Shown: positions 8,886-18,482 of the stretch, one piece after another
Layout: each line of letters opens with the position of its first letter
How positions within the stretch are numbered: the stretch's first letter is position 1
From: Pseudomonadota bacterium
Lineage (GTDB): Bacteria > Pseudomonadota > Gammaproteobacteria > Burkholderiales > Burkholderiaceae_C
Assembly (NCBI GenBank): GCA_018241265.1
Contig: JAFEEF010000063.1
Location: 1 to 64,000, forward strand
Direction of reading: 5' to 3'
Length of the DNA stretch: 64,000 nt
Position numbers and translations under genes: made by a program
Notes under the pieces: generated by a model
The model's input: only the letters and a program-made list of their open reading frames with translations
What the model was told of the DNA's origin: nothing
Databases searched by the model: none

Positions 8886-8974
8886 AGTCTAGGAACGCAT
8901 AGACGCTCAACATCGGGATGATTTCCCGCCGATGCAGGGAAAGCGTCATGGGACATGACGTGACACTCTGCACC
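8886..8974 (-). promoter_or_regulatory. Copy A of the shared operator and -10-like box before receptor 1
   Basis: On the minus strand a 40-bp element (8953 to 8914) contains TTTCCC and GGGAAA arms, nine bases apart. Twenty bases on is the box CCTAGACT (8893-8886), whose TAGACT could be a -10 hexamer. It matches copy B (28130-28197) at 35 of 40 positions with no gap and the same 20-base spacing. A third, diverged copy lies at 30287-30340. A further weak match (GACACTCTG, 8962-8970) lies upstream. Expected transcription start is near 8879, giving a leader of about 80 bases for receptor 1. The rest of the divergent gap, 8975-9213, shows nothing I can name apart from a small CCCCT/AGGGG hairpin near 9004-9019. 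Confidence 0.7.
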
Positions 8975-9213
8975 CTCGAAGCGCGGGCGCCGGGCGGCCG
9001 GTTCACCCCTGGATCGAGGGGCTCCATCGACTTACTGACAAACCCCAGGCCACGTCAGGAGCATTTCCCTTTCGAGCTTGCGGACACTGCATGACCGTTG
9101 CGGCCGATCACCTACCGCGACGAAGGCTTTCGATCTGCTCTCGGGGATGAGCGGACAAACGGCAGCACAAGCAGCACCCAGCCGAGGCGCATGGGTCGTG
9201 GAGGGACAACGCA

Positions 9214-11997
9214 ATGGTCGCAGGCCGCGAGACGCGCGCGTGGTGGAGTGCTGCCGTGTGGCTCTGCGCCGGGCCGGTGTTCGCACAGGATCCGGAAAGC
9301 GCCGCAGCACCCGGCAACTCGGCGAGCGGCCCGACGGACGACAGGCCGCGCGTCACGCTGCCGACGGTGCTCGTGCCCGGCAAGCGTCCGATCGACGTCG
9401 GTCCGCTGCCGGGCCTCGCGATCACGAAGGACCAGATACCCGCCAACATCCAGAGCGCGACGAAGGAAGAGATCAAGGCATCGAGAGCGCTCAACATCGG
9501 CGACTACATGAACGCGCAGATGCAGGGCGTCAGCGCGAACGACTACGCCGGCAACCCGTTCCAGCTCGACATCAACTACCGCGGCTTCACCGCGAGCCCG
9601 CAAGTCGGCACGCCGCAGGGCCTCTCGGTGTTCTTCGACGGCGTGCGCGTCAACGAGCCGTTCGGCGACGTCGTCAACTGGGACCTGATACCGGTCAATG
9701 CGATCGACCGCTTCGACCTCTTCCCCGGTTCCAACCCGCTGTTCGGCTTGAACACGCTGGGCGGCGCGATCTCGGTTCGGACCAAGAACGGCTACACCGC
9801 GCCGGGGATCGAAGCCTCGCTGATCGCCGGCTCGTGGGGACGGTCCCAGGAGTCGATCTCGGCCGGCTGGCACGGCGACACCCTGGCCGGCTTCGCGGCC
9901 ATCAACGTGTTCGACGAAAAGGGCTGGCGCGACAACTCGCCGTCACGCGTGCGCCAGGCCTATGCCCGCGGCGACTGGGTGCTCGACCGCGGCACGCTGA
10001 ACGCCAGCGTGCTGTGGGCCGACAACAAGCTCATCGGCAACGGCTTGATCCCGATCGAGCTCTACGACGAGCGTCCCGAGACGGTCTTCACGTCGCCGGA
10101 CCGCAGCAAGAACCGCCTGCTGCAGTTCACGCTCGGCGGCGAGTTCGACGTCTCCGAGACCTGGAACCTCACGGCCCGCGCCTATCGCCGCAGCAGCGAC
10201 CGCGAGGGCACGGCCGGCGACATCTACGAAGGCTTCGAGGACATGGACGCCGAGCACGACTCGATCCCGGACCCGAACGTCAGGTACTCGACGATCGCGC
10301 GCAACGGCGCACACCAGTTCGGCGGCAACTTCAGCAACTACGGCGGGCCGGGCGTCGTCGACGGCACGCCGATCGGCCTCTTCACCAACACCACGCTGAG
10401 CCAGGTCAGCACCGGCCTCGCGCTGCAGTCGAGCTGGAACCTGCCCGAGCACAAGATCATGGCGGGCGCATCGATCGACCGCAACGAGTCGACCTACCTG
10501 ATGTCGCAGCGCCTCGGCCTGATCGACGCGGCGCACCAGGTCTACCTCGCACCCGACCGGATCGACCCGCAGTACTACGCGGCATCGCACGACGTCCCCG
10601 GCAACAACTTCAGCGGGACGTCGACGACGAAGAGTCTCTATGCGAGCGAGACGTGGTCCGTCAAGCCGAACCTGCACCTGACCGTCGCCGCGCGGGCCAA
10701 CTGGACGTCGACCGACAGCGACCTGGACGTGCGCACGTCGGAAGGCTCGTACGAGCTGCACGAACTGCGCACCGGCACCAACGGGCTGCCGGAGCGCCTC
10801 GATCCGATCACGACGACCAAGGAAGGCTTCTTCTACCGTTCGTTCAATCCATCGGCCGGCGTCAACTGGCTGCCCGATCCGGACCTGAACCTCTATGCCA
10901 ACCTGAGCCGCGGCGCGCGCACGCCGTCGGTCGTCGAGCTCGGCTGCGCCTACGACGGAACGCCGGTGCCTTTCGTGCTCGGCCAGACCAACTTCGGCAG
11001 CATCCCGGCGAGCCTGCGCGGCCCGGGCTGCAACCTGCCGACGACCTTGTCGGGCGATCCCTACCTGCCGCAGATCCGCTCGACCTCGGGCGAGGTCGGC
11101 GCACGCGGCAGGCTCGCGGGCCGCTGGAACTGGAGCGCGAGCATCTACCGCACCGACCTGACGGACGACATCTACTTCGTCGGCGTCGGCGACAACCGCA
11201 GCTACTTCGACACGATCGGCAAGACGCGCCGGCAAGGACTCGAGCTCGGTCTCGACGGCAGCATCGGCGCCTTCGACGTCAAGCTCGGCTATTCGTATAC
11301 CGACGCCACCTTCGAGTCCACCTTCTACACCGTCAGCCCGCACAACAGCTCCGCGAACTTCGACCAGAACTCGCAGCCGTTCTATCTCGACGTCACGACG
11401 CGGCTGCTGCTCAACGCGAACTCGAACGCCAACCAGGGACGCGGCACCTACCTGATGACCCGCGTCGATCCGGGCGCGCGGCTGCCCGGGATACCGCAGC
11501 ACGCCTTCAACGCGCGGCTGCAGTGGCGCGCCTCGTCCGACATCAAGCTCGGACTCGGCATGGTCGCGCGGTCGTCGTCGTTCGTGCGCGGCAACGAGAA
11601 CAACCAGCATCAGCCGTCGGGCAACGACCAGCAGATCGGCCTGTACTACTGCAACGACCACTGCGTGAGCGGCGGCTACCAGCAGATACCGGTCGGCCCG
11701 GGGCGCGACTTCCACGACGACGGCGAGGTGCCGGGCTACGCGATCTTCAACCTCGACGGCACCTGGCAGGCGACGAAGCGGCTGGCGGTCGGCTTCCAGG
11801 TGACCAACCTCTTCGATCGCAAGTACTACACCGCCGGCCGGCTCGGCATCAATCCGTTCGCGCCGTCGGTCAACGGCGCCATCGGCCCGAGCGGCTGGAA
11901 CTACAACTCGACCGAGTGGCAGAACACGACCTTCGTCGGACCCGGCGCGCCGCGCGGCCTCTTCCTGAACCTGACCTATGCCTACGATGCAAAGTGA
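9214..11997 (+). CDS. TonB-dependent receptor 2
   Basis: This 927-residue outer-membrane receptor belongs to the same subfamily as its neighbours. The signal peptide (MVAGRETRAW...VFAQ) is preceded by GGAGGG. The plug motifs are conserved (VLVPGKRPIDVGPLPGL, MNAQMQGV, INYRGFTASP, FFDGVRVNEPFGD). The barrel is shared, ending in LNLTYAYDAK. It is the most divergent of the three: IYEGFEDMDAEHDS replaces the FDDF...KDF region of the others, and there is a YLDVTTRLLLN insertion. It is divergently placed to receptor 1 and overlaps the following lipoprotein gene by 20 bases. Unlike the other two it has no exported short/long pair after it, probably because that part was lost (see 13985-14523). Confidence 0.85.
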   Translation: MVAGRETRAWWSAAVWLCAGPVFAQDPESAAAPGNSASGPTDDRPRVTLPTVLVPGKRPIDVGPLPGLAITKDQIPANIQSATKEEIKASRALNIGDYMNAQMQGVSANDYAGNPFQLDINYRGFTASPQVGTPQGLSVFFDGVRVNEPFGDVVNWDLIPVNAIDRFDLFPGSNPLFGLNTLGGAISVRTKNGYTAPGIEASLIAGSWGRSQESISAGWHGDTLAGFAAINVFDEKGWRDNSPSRVRQAYARGDWVLDRGTLNASVLWADNKLIGNGLIPIELYDERPETVFTSPDRSKNRLLQFTLGGEFDVSETWNLTARAYRRSSDREGTAGDIYEGFEDMDAEHDSIPDPNVRYSTIARNGAHQFGGNFSNYGGPGVVDGTPIGLFTNTTLSQVSTGLALQSSWNLPEHKIMAGASIDRNESTYLMSQRLGLIDAAHQVYLAPDRIDPQYYAASHDVPGNNFSGTSTTKSLYASETWSVKPNLHLTVAARANWTSTDSDLDVRTSEGSYELHELRTGTNGLPERLDPITTTKEGFFYRSFNPSAGVNWLPDPDLNLYANLSRGARTPSVVELGCAYDGTPVPFVLGQTNFGSIPASLRGPGCNLPTTLSGDPYLPQIRSTSGEVGARGRLAGRWNWSASIYRTDLTDDIYFVGVGDNRSYFDTIGKTRRQGLELGLDGSIGAFDVKLGYSYTDATFESTFYTVSPHNSSANFDQNSQPFYLDVTTRLLLNANSNANQGRGTYLMTRVDPGARLPGIPQHAFNARLQWRASSDIKLGLGMVARSSSFVRGNENNQHQPSGNDQQIGLYYCNDHCVSGGYQQIPVGPGRDFHDDGEVPGYAIFNLDGTWQATKRLAVGFQVTNLFDRKYYTAGRLGINPFAPSVNGAIGPSGWNYNSTEWQNTTFVGPGAPRGLFLNLTYAYDAK

Positions 11998-13966
11998 GCT
12001 GCGCCCGGGAGCCCGCCTCGGCCTGCGTGCAACGGCCGCGTTGGCACTCTTTGCGATCGGCCTGGTCGCCGGTTGCGGCGGCGGCGGGCCGCCGGCGCAG
12101 GTGCAACCGCCGCGCATCGAAGTCGATGGCCTCGCGACCGACGGCGATGCCGTCACGACCGCGCCCATCACGGTCAAGGGCGCGCTCGGACCGCCGCGCA
12201 CCAACGCGCCGACCGCCAACCCGTCGCAGACCTTCGAGGTCACGACCGAGGCGCTGACGCCGCCCTACATGGCGTCGACGTCGACCGGGGTCAGCGTCGC
12301 CATCGCGAACGGACGCGTCAACATCACGCCGTTGACGAGCTTGCTCGTGACCGCGCTCTTCGGCCAGGAGGCGACGCAGGCGTTCAACGACTACGGCGAT
12401 TCGAGCCCCGAGCAGATCGCGCTGATCACCGCCGATGCCGTCGCGCGTGCGCAGGCCGATGCCACCGACTTCCTGCAGAACGTCGTCGGCGTGCAGGTCG
12501 AGTCCGGCACGTCGAGCTTCCTGACGACCACGTTCGCCGCGACCGCGGGCGATCCGATGTGGGACACGCTGGTCGCGCTGAAGGCCCGCATCGCCGCGCT
12601 CGGCGACGAGCGCTATGCCTCGATGCTCGACAGCTACACGCGCCAGGCACACGATTGCCGGCTCGCCGAGGTCGACCTCACCGTCGGCGCGACGACGCTG
12701 CGGCTCTGCCCTGCCTCGTCGACCGCCACGCCGGAAAGCGGCGATCCCGAGGTGCTCGACGAGGCGTTCACGACGAGTGCCGGTGACAGCCTCACCGTGC
12801 GCACGCGCGGCGACGCGGTGATCGATGCGGGCGTCGTCACCGCCGCCGGCCAGCGCTACACCTGCAGCGGCTCGAGCTGCGCCGGCATCACGCTCGGCAC
12901 GCCGGCCTACGACGGCACGCGCGACATCACGTTCGCGTCGGTGCGGTTCAACGGCTCGGCCTCGACGGCCACCGGCACGCTGAGAACCGCGATCCCCGGC
13001 ATCCCGTTGCCCATCCTGCCCTGCGCGCAGAACGACTACCACCTCATCAGCGCCTACGGCGTCGCGTCGAGTTGCGCCGACAGCTCGACCGCGCTGCTGG
13101 TGCTGGCCGTGACCGGCACGCTGTCGGCCGAGCAAGGCGCCTCCACGATGGCCGACTACATCGTCAACAGCGACGGCACCGCGACCATGCCGGGGAACTT
13201 CGACGTCGTGCTCGACGGGGACCGGCTGGTCAGCGTGACCGCCATCGTCTACAGCGCCGACTACTCGACGCAGACGATCGCCAAGTGCGTCGGCGCCGGC
13301 TGCCACGGCGTGACGATCGGCCCGACCTCGAGCAATCTCAACTTCGGCATCCGGACCGACACCCGCACGATCCGGTTCGACGGCACGCCGCTCGCCACGG
13401 TCGACGCCGACGGCAGCCTCGGCCACGACGTCGCCGTCACGATCAAGGCCTCGGTGAAGACGATCTACTACTCGGAAGTCGACTACGAGTACGCGACGCC
13501 GCCCGACACGCATCTGTGCGACGGCCTGCCGAACCACGTCCGGCTCGTGCCGCCCGACACGCCGCTGTGGATCTACGACCTGTGTCCGCGCGCGACCGAG
13601 GACGGCTCGGGCTCCGGCTGGCTGGTGACGTCGCCGCTCGACGGCGGCGCGTTCGACATGTCGATGGTCGTCAACGGTTCGACCGTTGCCGTCGACATCG
13701 ACGCCGACGGCCATGTCGTCAAGGTACGCGCGTCGCAGCGCGCCGGCATGTGGAACGTGACCGAGAACTTCGGCTGCGACGGCAGCGCCTGCAACGGCGT
13801 CAGCGTCACGCCACCCGCGACCGACGGCAGCCGCAACGTCGTGTTCCAAGGCGCGGTGCTCCACCACGTCGACTACGACGGGTTCGCGAGCGGGCCACGC
13901 ACCGCGACGATGGACGGGTCGTTCCTGGCGCCGTCGGTGGACGCCGGTTACGTCTACGTCCCGTGA
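11978..13966 (+). CDS. Large lipoprotein with three Cys-pair repeats (receptor 2 unit)
   Basis: This 662-residue lipoprotein has the lipobox LVAGC after a hydrophobic core. ATG 11978 and ATG 11987 are both possible starts, and both lie inside the receptor 2 gene. The layout is the same as 2304-4280 and 20418-22424. It has the N-terminal domain with VNITPLTSLLVTALFGQ and DPMWDTL. The Cys-pair units are YTCSGSSCAGITLG, AKCVGAGCHGVTIG and FGCDGSACNGVSV. It ends in a GPRTATMDGSF strand. It overlaps receptor 2 by 20 bases, which implies coupled expression and a shared job at the outer membrane. Confidence 0.78.
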   Translation: MPTMQSELRPGARLGLRATAALALFAIGLVAGCGGGGPPAQVQPPRIEVDGLATDGDAVTTAPITVKGALGPPRTNAPTANPSQTFEVTTEALTPPYMASTSTGVSVAIANGRVNITPLTSLLVTALFGQEATQAFNDYGDSSPEQIALITADAVARAQADATDFLQNVVGVQVESGTSSFLTTTFAATAGDPMWDTLVALKARIAALGDERYASMLDSYTRQAHDCRLAEVDLTVGATTLRLCPASSTATPESGDPEVLDEAFTTSAGDSLTVRTRGDAVIDAGVVTAAGQRYTCSGSSCAGITLGTPAYDGTRDITFASVRFNGSASTATGTLRTAIPGIPLPILPCAQNDYHLISAYGVASSCADSSTALLVLAVTGTLSAEQGASTMADYIVNSDGTATMPGNFDVVLDGDRLVSVTAIVYSADYSTQTIAKCVGAGCHGVTIGPTSSNLNFGIRTDTRTIRFDGTPLATVDADGSLGHDVAVTIKASVKTIYYSEVDYEYATPPDTHLCDGLPNHVRLVPPDTPLWIYDLCPRATEDGSGSGWLVTSPLDGGAFDMSMVVNGSTVAVDIDADGHVVKVRASQRAGMWNVTENFGCDGSACNGVSVTPPATDGSRNVVFQGAVLHHVDYDGFASGPRTATMDGSFLAPSVDAGYVYVP

Positions 13967-13984
13967 AATGAGGGAGACCACTGC

Positions 13985-14523
13985 TTGAGCAGTCGACCGT
14001 CGACATGGGCATCGGGCGTCGTAGCGGCCATCATCTGGCCCGCAGCGGCCCAGGAATCCGCCCAGGCGCCCGACGCAGCTGCATCGGAACCGTCTGGTGG
14101 ACGGGCCACCGCCACGCTGCCGCAGGTCTACGTGCCGGGCAAGCGTCCGATCGATGTCGGACCGCTGCCCGGACTGGCTGTCGTCACCTTGCGTGCCGAC
14201 CTGACGGGCGCCGAGTACATCATGCCGCCGATGCCGGCGGCGTGCGCATCAACATGGACGCCGCGGGCGCCGTCGTCACCGACGTGACGTTCCAGTTGCT
14301 CGACGGCTCGACCTATCGCTGCAACGGCAGCGGCTGCGACGCGCTCCGGGTGTCGGCACCGGACGCGCAGGGCGCCGCACGATCGACACCGGCGGCGGCG
14401 TCCTGCCCGAGATCGAGCGGCGGGCTGATCGGCGATCGCAGCGTAGCGATCACCGGGTCCTTCCTGACGCCACCGCCGGCGATGTCGGCTGCGACGCTCC
14501 ATCGCGACACGAACGCACGCTGA
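13985..14523 (+). pseudogene. Fused relic: TonB receptor start joined to the end of a Cys-pair protein
   Basis: The reading frame from TTG 13985, with GAGGGAGA upstream, encodes a signal peptide and the start of a fourth receptor. That start ends in the family motif LPQVYVPGKRPIDVGPLPGLAV near 14184. It then breaks into an unrelated stretch and stops. In another frame, about 14250-14520, the text continues as the end of a Cys-pair protein (YRCNGSGCDALRV, VAITGSFLTP). A deletion has therefore fused the beginning of one receptor to the tail of a distal gene of its cassette. No intact product is expected. It shows that another complete unit once stood here. Confidence 0.75.
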
Positions 14524-14546
14524 GGCGCCGGGTCGACCGGCGCGAT

Positions 14547-14589
14547 CTCGGGACGCCAAGCTCGACGACTCGGCGTCCCGAGTCCTTTT
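14547..14589 (+). terminator. Rho-independent terminator after the relic
   Basis: A perfect 11-bp stem, CTCGGGACGCC (14547-14557) with GGCGTCCCGAG (14572-14582), encloses a 14-base loop and is followed by TCCTTTT. It ends the transcript from receptor 2 before the receptor 3 unit. Confidence 0.8.
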
Positions 14590-14864
14590 GGCGGGCTCCC
14601 CCATATCCGGTGCGATGCCTCCGCCGGGCAAGAGGCGCGGCGGCTTCATCTCGATCGCGAATCTGATGCGCCCAACGCATTCGAATTCCGCATTCGGAGC
14701 GGCTCCCGCCCAATTGCGTCGAAATCGATACACATCGCTCTCGGCAATGAAGTGAGTTTCTCCCACGCACGAAGGCCCGCCGTCGGATATGTTCGCCGCC
14801 GTCTAGTCCTGCCCGATCATGCGATCGACGGCGCAGGCTCCACAAGAAGAGGGGCGTCGAGGGA
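14590..14864. other. Intergenic region upstream of receptor 3
   Basis: No gene could be supported here; the open frames lack ribosome sites and relatives. The stretch around 14685-14760 is more A+T-rich than its surroundings and is a likely promoter region for receptor 3. I found no copy of the shared 40-bp element. Confidence 0.4.
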
Positions 14865-17657
14865 ATGTCGGACAGATCGGTATCGCGGGGGATACGGCGT
14901 TCAGTAGGACATCGCCTGGCGCGACGTTGCCTGGCCGTCACAGGCCTTGGCAGCCTTGCATTGCCGCTCTGGGCGCAGCAGGCAGCCATGCCGGCGACGG
15001 CGGCTGCCTCGGCTGCCGCCGTGCAACTGCCGAACGTCGTGGTGCGCGGAACAAGGCCCGTCGATGTCGGCCCGCTGCCGGGACTGGCCGTCACAACCGA
15101 CCAGATCCCCGGCAATCTGCAAAGCGCCACCGGTCGACAGATCAAGGACGCCAGGTCGCTGAACATCGGCGACTACATGAATACGCAGATGCAAGGCGTG
15201 AGCATCAGCGACTATGCCGGCAATCCATTCCAGATGGACGTCAACTACCGAGGATTCACGGCAAGCCCTCAGATCGGGACGCCGCAGGGCCTGTCGGTCT
15301 TCTTCGACGGCGTGCGCGTCAACGAGCCGTTCGGCGACGTCGTCAACTGGGACCTGATACCCACCAATGCGATCGAGCGCTTCGACCTCTTTCCCGGATC
15401 GAATCCGCTGTTCGGCCTGAACACGCTGGGCGGTGCCATCTCCGTCCGCAGCAAGAGCGGCTTCACGTCTCCGGGCATCGAGGCGTCGGTCCTGGCAGGC
15501 TCATGGCGCCGCACGCAGGTGCAGCTGAGCGGCGGAGGGCACGACGAGCGCCTCGCCGGATTCGGCGCGCTCAACATCTTCGACGAGGCGGGCTGGCGTG
15601 ACGACTCTCCGTCGCGGGTTCGGCAGTTCTACGGCCGCGCCGATCTCGCGTTGCCGGCAGCGACCGTCACCGCCTCCGTCCTGGCCGCCGACAACACGCT
15701 GATCGGCAACGGACTGATCCCGCTGGAGATCTATCGGTCCAGGCCGGAGACCGTCTTCACGTCGCCCGACCAGAGCAAGAACCGCCTGTTCCAGATCTCG
15801 CTCGGCGGCATGCTCGACGTCTCCGACACGCAGAACGTCGTGGCGCGCATCTACCACCGCAAGAGCGATCGCAACGGCGTCAACGGCGACATCTACGAAG
15901 GCTTCGACGACTTCAGCGCGGACAAGGACTTCGTCGAGGATCCGAGCGTGCCGGGAGGCACGCTCGCCCGCAACGGCGCGAACCAGGCCGGTGGCCAAGG
16001 AACGGGCGTGATCGCCGGCACGCCGATCGGATTGCTCACGACCACCTCGCTCACGCAAACGACGGACGGCCTGGCTTTGCAGGCGAACTGGAACCTGCCG
16101 GCGCACAAGTTCATGGTCGGCGCCTCGGTCGACCGCAGTCATGCGGCCTACACGATGGGGCAGCAGCTCGGACTCATCGATGCGTCGCACCAGGTCTACC
16201 TGGCGCCCGACCAGATCGCCGGCCAGTACTACGCCGCGTCGCACCAGATACCCGGCAACGACTTCAACGGCGTCGAGACGACGTCGAGCCTGTTCGCGAG
16301 TGAGACGTGGTCGGCGGCGCCGAACCTGCACATCACGGCCGCCGCGCGCTACAACCACACGACGACGGGCAGCGACCTGTCGGTGCGCACGTCGAGCGCG
16401 AACGTCGAGCTGCATCAGCTGATCACCGGCACGCAGGGACTGGACGACAACGTCAACCTGCAGACGCACACCAGCGAAGGATTCCGCTACACGTCGTTCA
16501 ATCCGTCGCTCGGCGTCAACTGGCTGCCCCAGTCCGACCTCAATCTCTACGCCAACCTCAGTCGCGGCGCGCGCGTGCCGTCGGTCGTCGAACTGGGCTG
16601 CGCGTTCGACAGCACGCCGGTCGATATCACCGTCGGCAGCATCAAGGGCACGGCGCCGCGCAGCCTGCTGGGCCCGGGCTGCAGCCTGCCGACCACGCTG
16701 TCGGGCGATCCGTTCCTGCCGCAGATCCGGTCGACCTCGGGCGAGATCGGCGGCCGCGGCAAGCTGGCGGACGGCTGGACCTGGGACGCGAGCGTCTACC
16801 GCACCGACCTCACCGACGACATCTACTTCGTCGGCGTGGGTGACGGAAAGAGCTTCTTCGACACGATCGGCAAGACACGCCGTCAGGGGCTGGAGCTCGG
16901 AATGACCGGCCACGTCGGCCCGTTCGATTTGCGCCTGGGCTACTCGTATACGCGGGCGACGTTCGAGTCGACCTTCTACATGGTCAGCCCGCACAACAGC
17001 AGCGCCGACTTCGACCAGAACTCCCAGTCGCTGGCCAACAACACGGCGCTCGGCGGCTTGGTCACGCTGCCGTCGCCCACCGCAGGCGCGAACGGCGGGC
17101 GGGGAACCTACCTGATGACACGCGTCGATCCCGGCGCACGCATGCCCGGCATTCCCCTGCATGCCCTGAGCGGCACGCTGACCTGGCACGCCACGCCGGC
17201 CCTCAAGCTCGGGCTGGGCATGACGGCGCGGTCGAGCTCCTATGTGCGCGGCGACGAGAACAATGCGCACCGCACCGGCGGCACCGACCTGCAGACGGGG
17301 CTGTACTACTGCAATGCGGGCAGTTGCCAGACCGGCCTGCAGCAACTGCCGGTCAGACCAGGCCGGCCGTTCGAGAACAGCGGCTCGGTGCCGGGCTACG
17401 CCGTCTTCAACCTCGATGCCGACTATCGGGTCGACAAGTCGCTGAGCGTATTCCTGCGCATAGGCAACCTGCTGGACCGGCGCTACTACTCGGCCGGCAG
17501 GCTCGGTGTCGATCCGTTCTCGCCGTCGGCGCATGGCGCCATCGGCCCGAGCGGCTGGAACTACAACTCTTCGGAATGGCAGAACAGCACCTACGTGGCG
17601 CCGGGCGCGCCGCGGGGGTTCTGGGTCGGGCTGAACTACGAGCTCGACTTGAGGTGA
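14865..17657 (+). CDS. TonB-dependent receptor 3
   Basis: This 930-residue outer-membrane receptor is the closest paralog of receptor 1. The shared sections include NGDIYEGFDDF, GANQ, ELHQLITGTQGLDDNV and VVELGCAFDSTPV. The signal peptide ends at about LPLWAQQ. The plug has VVVRGTRPVDVGPLPGL, MNTQMQGV, VNYRGFTASP and FFDGVRVNEPFGD; the C-terminus is LNYELDLR. A purine-rich GGGGCGTCGAGGGA precedes ATG 14865. It heads cassette 2, and the next gene begins 56 bases downstream. Substrate is unknown; lanthanide uptake is inferred from the locus. Confidence 0.87.
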   Translation: MSDRSVSRGIRRSVGHRLARRCLAVTGLGSLALPLWAQQAAMPATAAASAAAVQLPNVVVRGTRPVDVGPLPGLAVTTDQIPGNLQSATGRQIKDARSLNIGDYMNTQMQGVSISDYAGNPFQMDVNYRGFTASPQIGTPQGLSVFFDGVRVNEPFGDVVNWDLIPTNAIERFDLFPGSNPLFGLNTLGGAISVRSKSGFTSPGIEASVLAGSWRRTQVQLSGGGHDERLAGFGALNIFDEAGWRDDSPSRVRQFYGRADLALPAATVTASVLAADNTLIGNGLIPLEIYRSRPETVFTSPDQSKNRLFQISLGGMLDVSDTQNVVARIYHRKSDRNGVNGDIYEGFDDFSADKDFVEDPSVPGGTLARNGANQAGGQGTGVIAGTPIGLLTTTSLTQTTDGLALQANWNLPAHKFMVGASVDRSHAAYTMGQQLGLIDASHQVYLAPDQIAGQYYAASHQIPGNDFNGVETTSSLFASETWSAAPNLHITAAARYNHTTTGSDLSVRTSSANVELHQLITGTQGLDDNVNLQTHTSEGFRYTSFNPSLGVNWLPQSDLNLYANLSRGARVPSVVELGCAFDSTPVDITVGSIKGTAPRSLLGPGCSLPTTLSGDPFLPQIRSTSGEIGGRGKLADGWTWDASVYRTDLTDDIYFVGVGDGKSFFDTIGKTRRQGLELGMTGHVGPFDLRLGYSYTRATFESTFYMVSPHNSSADFDQNSQSLANNTALGGLVTLPSPTAGANGGRGTYLMTRVDPGARMPGIPLHALSGTLTWHATPALKLGLGMTARSSSYVRGDENNAHRTGGTDLQTGLYYCNAGSCQTGLQQLPVRPGRPFENSGSVPGYAVFNLDADYRVDKSLSVFLRIGNLLDRRYYSAGRLGVDPFSPSAHGAIGPSGWNYNSSEWQNSTYVAPGAPRGFWVGLNYELDLR

Positions 17658-17713
17658 CCAGCGCGTCACGGATCGTTCGACCCTTTGAGACCCACAGAAG
17701 GAGCCAGGAGACC

Positions 17714-18421
17714 ATGAAGATCAAGGCACTGCCGCTGGTATGCGGCCTGGTCGCGGCAGCGACGCACATGACGGCCTCGGCCGGATTCGTCACGCTGTCG
17801 TCGAGCGGTAACACCGTGCTCGCCAACTGCAATCCGAACAACCAAACCTCGAGCAGCACCTGCCGCGTCACGAGCCTGCCCGGCGAGAGCGGCTACAGCC
17901 AATACGCGTCACGCTCGACGCCGATCATCATCAACGACGTCACCGTCGGCACGCTGTACGAGAAGGTCTGGCGCAACACGTCCGACTCGTGCCTCTACAT
18001 CTTCGGCAGCAAGGTGGTGCTGAACAACGCGGTCTGGGACGACTCCGGCACGGCGTTCGTCATCAACGACCTGTTCCGCCGCTCGCTGCCGGACCAGTCG
18101 GCGTCGATCGCCTACTACATCGACAACGCGACCATCGCCGCCAAGCTTGGAGGGCGCACGCTGCAGGGCCTGGGCGAATACAGCGGCAACCAGCCGGCGC
18201 GCGACAACACCTGGGCCGACGTGCGGGTGAACGCCAACGGCGCGGGCTCCGGAGGCGCAGTCAACTCGCCCTGGATTCTGGTGAAGACGCGCGCGACCTC
18301 GGGCGTCGCGATCGATCCCTTCGGCGTGCGCGCGCTGAACTCGGCGGCCACCGACCTCACCGAGTACTACGCGACCGGCTATCAGCCCAACGGCCTGCCG
18401 GACGGCGGCGGCGACGACTGA
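17714..18421 (+). CDS. Exported protein, short form (cassette 2)
   Basis: This 235-residue secreted protein is the paralog of 5208-5945. A signal peptide covers about residues 1-23 (TASA-GF). Conserved features are CNP, CRVTSLPGESGY, IIINDVTVGTLYEKVW, FVINDLFRRSLPDQ, LQGLGEY and SPWILVKTRATSG, with a Gly/Asp-rich tail. The acidic loop of its cassette 1 partner is here NANGAGSGG, so any metal site would not be shared. GGAG lies only four bases from the ATG, a tight spacing. Family unrecognised. Confidence 0.75.
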   Translation: MKIKALPLVCGLVAAATHMTASAGFVTLSSSGNTVLANCNPNNQTSSSTCRVTSLPGESGYSQYASRSTPIIINDVTVGTLYEKVWRNTSDSCLYIFGSKVVLNNAVWDDSGTAFVINDLFRRSLPDQSASIAYYIDNATIAAKLGGRTLQGLGEYSGNQPARDNTWADVRVNANGAGSGGAVNSPWILVKTRATSGVAIDPFGVRALNSAATDLTEYYATGYQPNGLPDGGGDD

Positions 18422-18482
18422 GTCCGGCCTGCCGTTCGCATCCCGGGCCCGATCCCTTTCATCTCATACGGAGAAGACGACG

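Noticed and set aside
5942-8956. A 1004-codon open frame overlapping receptor 1
   Set aside because: It is Arg/Ala/Pro-rich with no domains, as expected for the alternative frame of a high-G+C gene; the receptor frame carries all the motifs. The same holds for the other very long overlapping frames at 1393-4425, 9078-12257, 9943-12243 and 11870-13981.
8797-9027. Upstream extension of receptor 1 to ATG 9027
   Set aside because: It would run through the conserved operator and box (8886-8953), and gives no signal peptide at its start.
9028-9213. A copy of the shared element serving receptor 2
   Set aside because: Some short matches exist (TTTCCCTTTCG, GGGGATGAGCGG) but spacing and dyad are absent.
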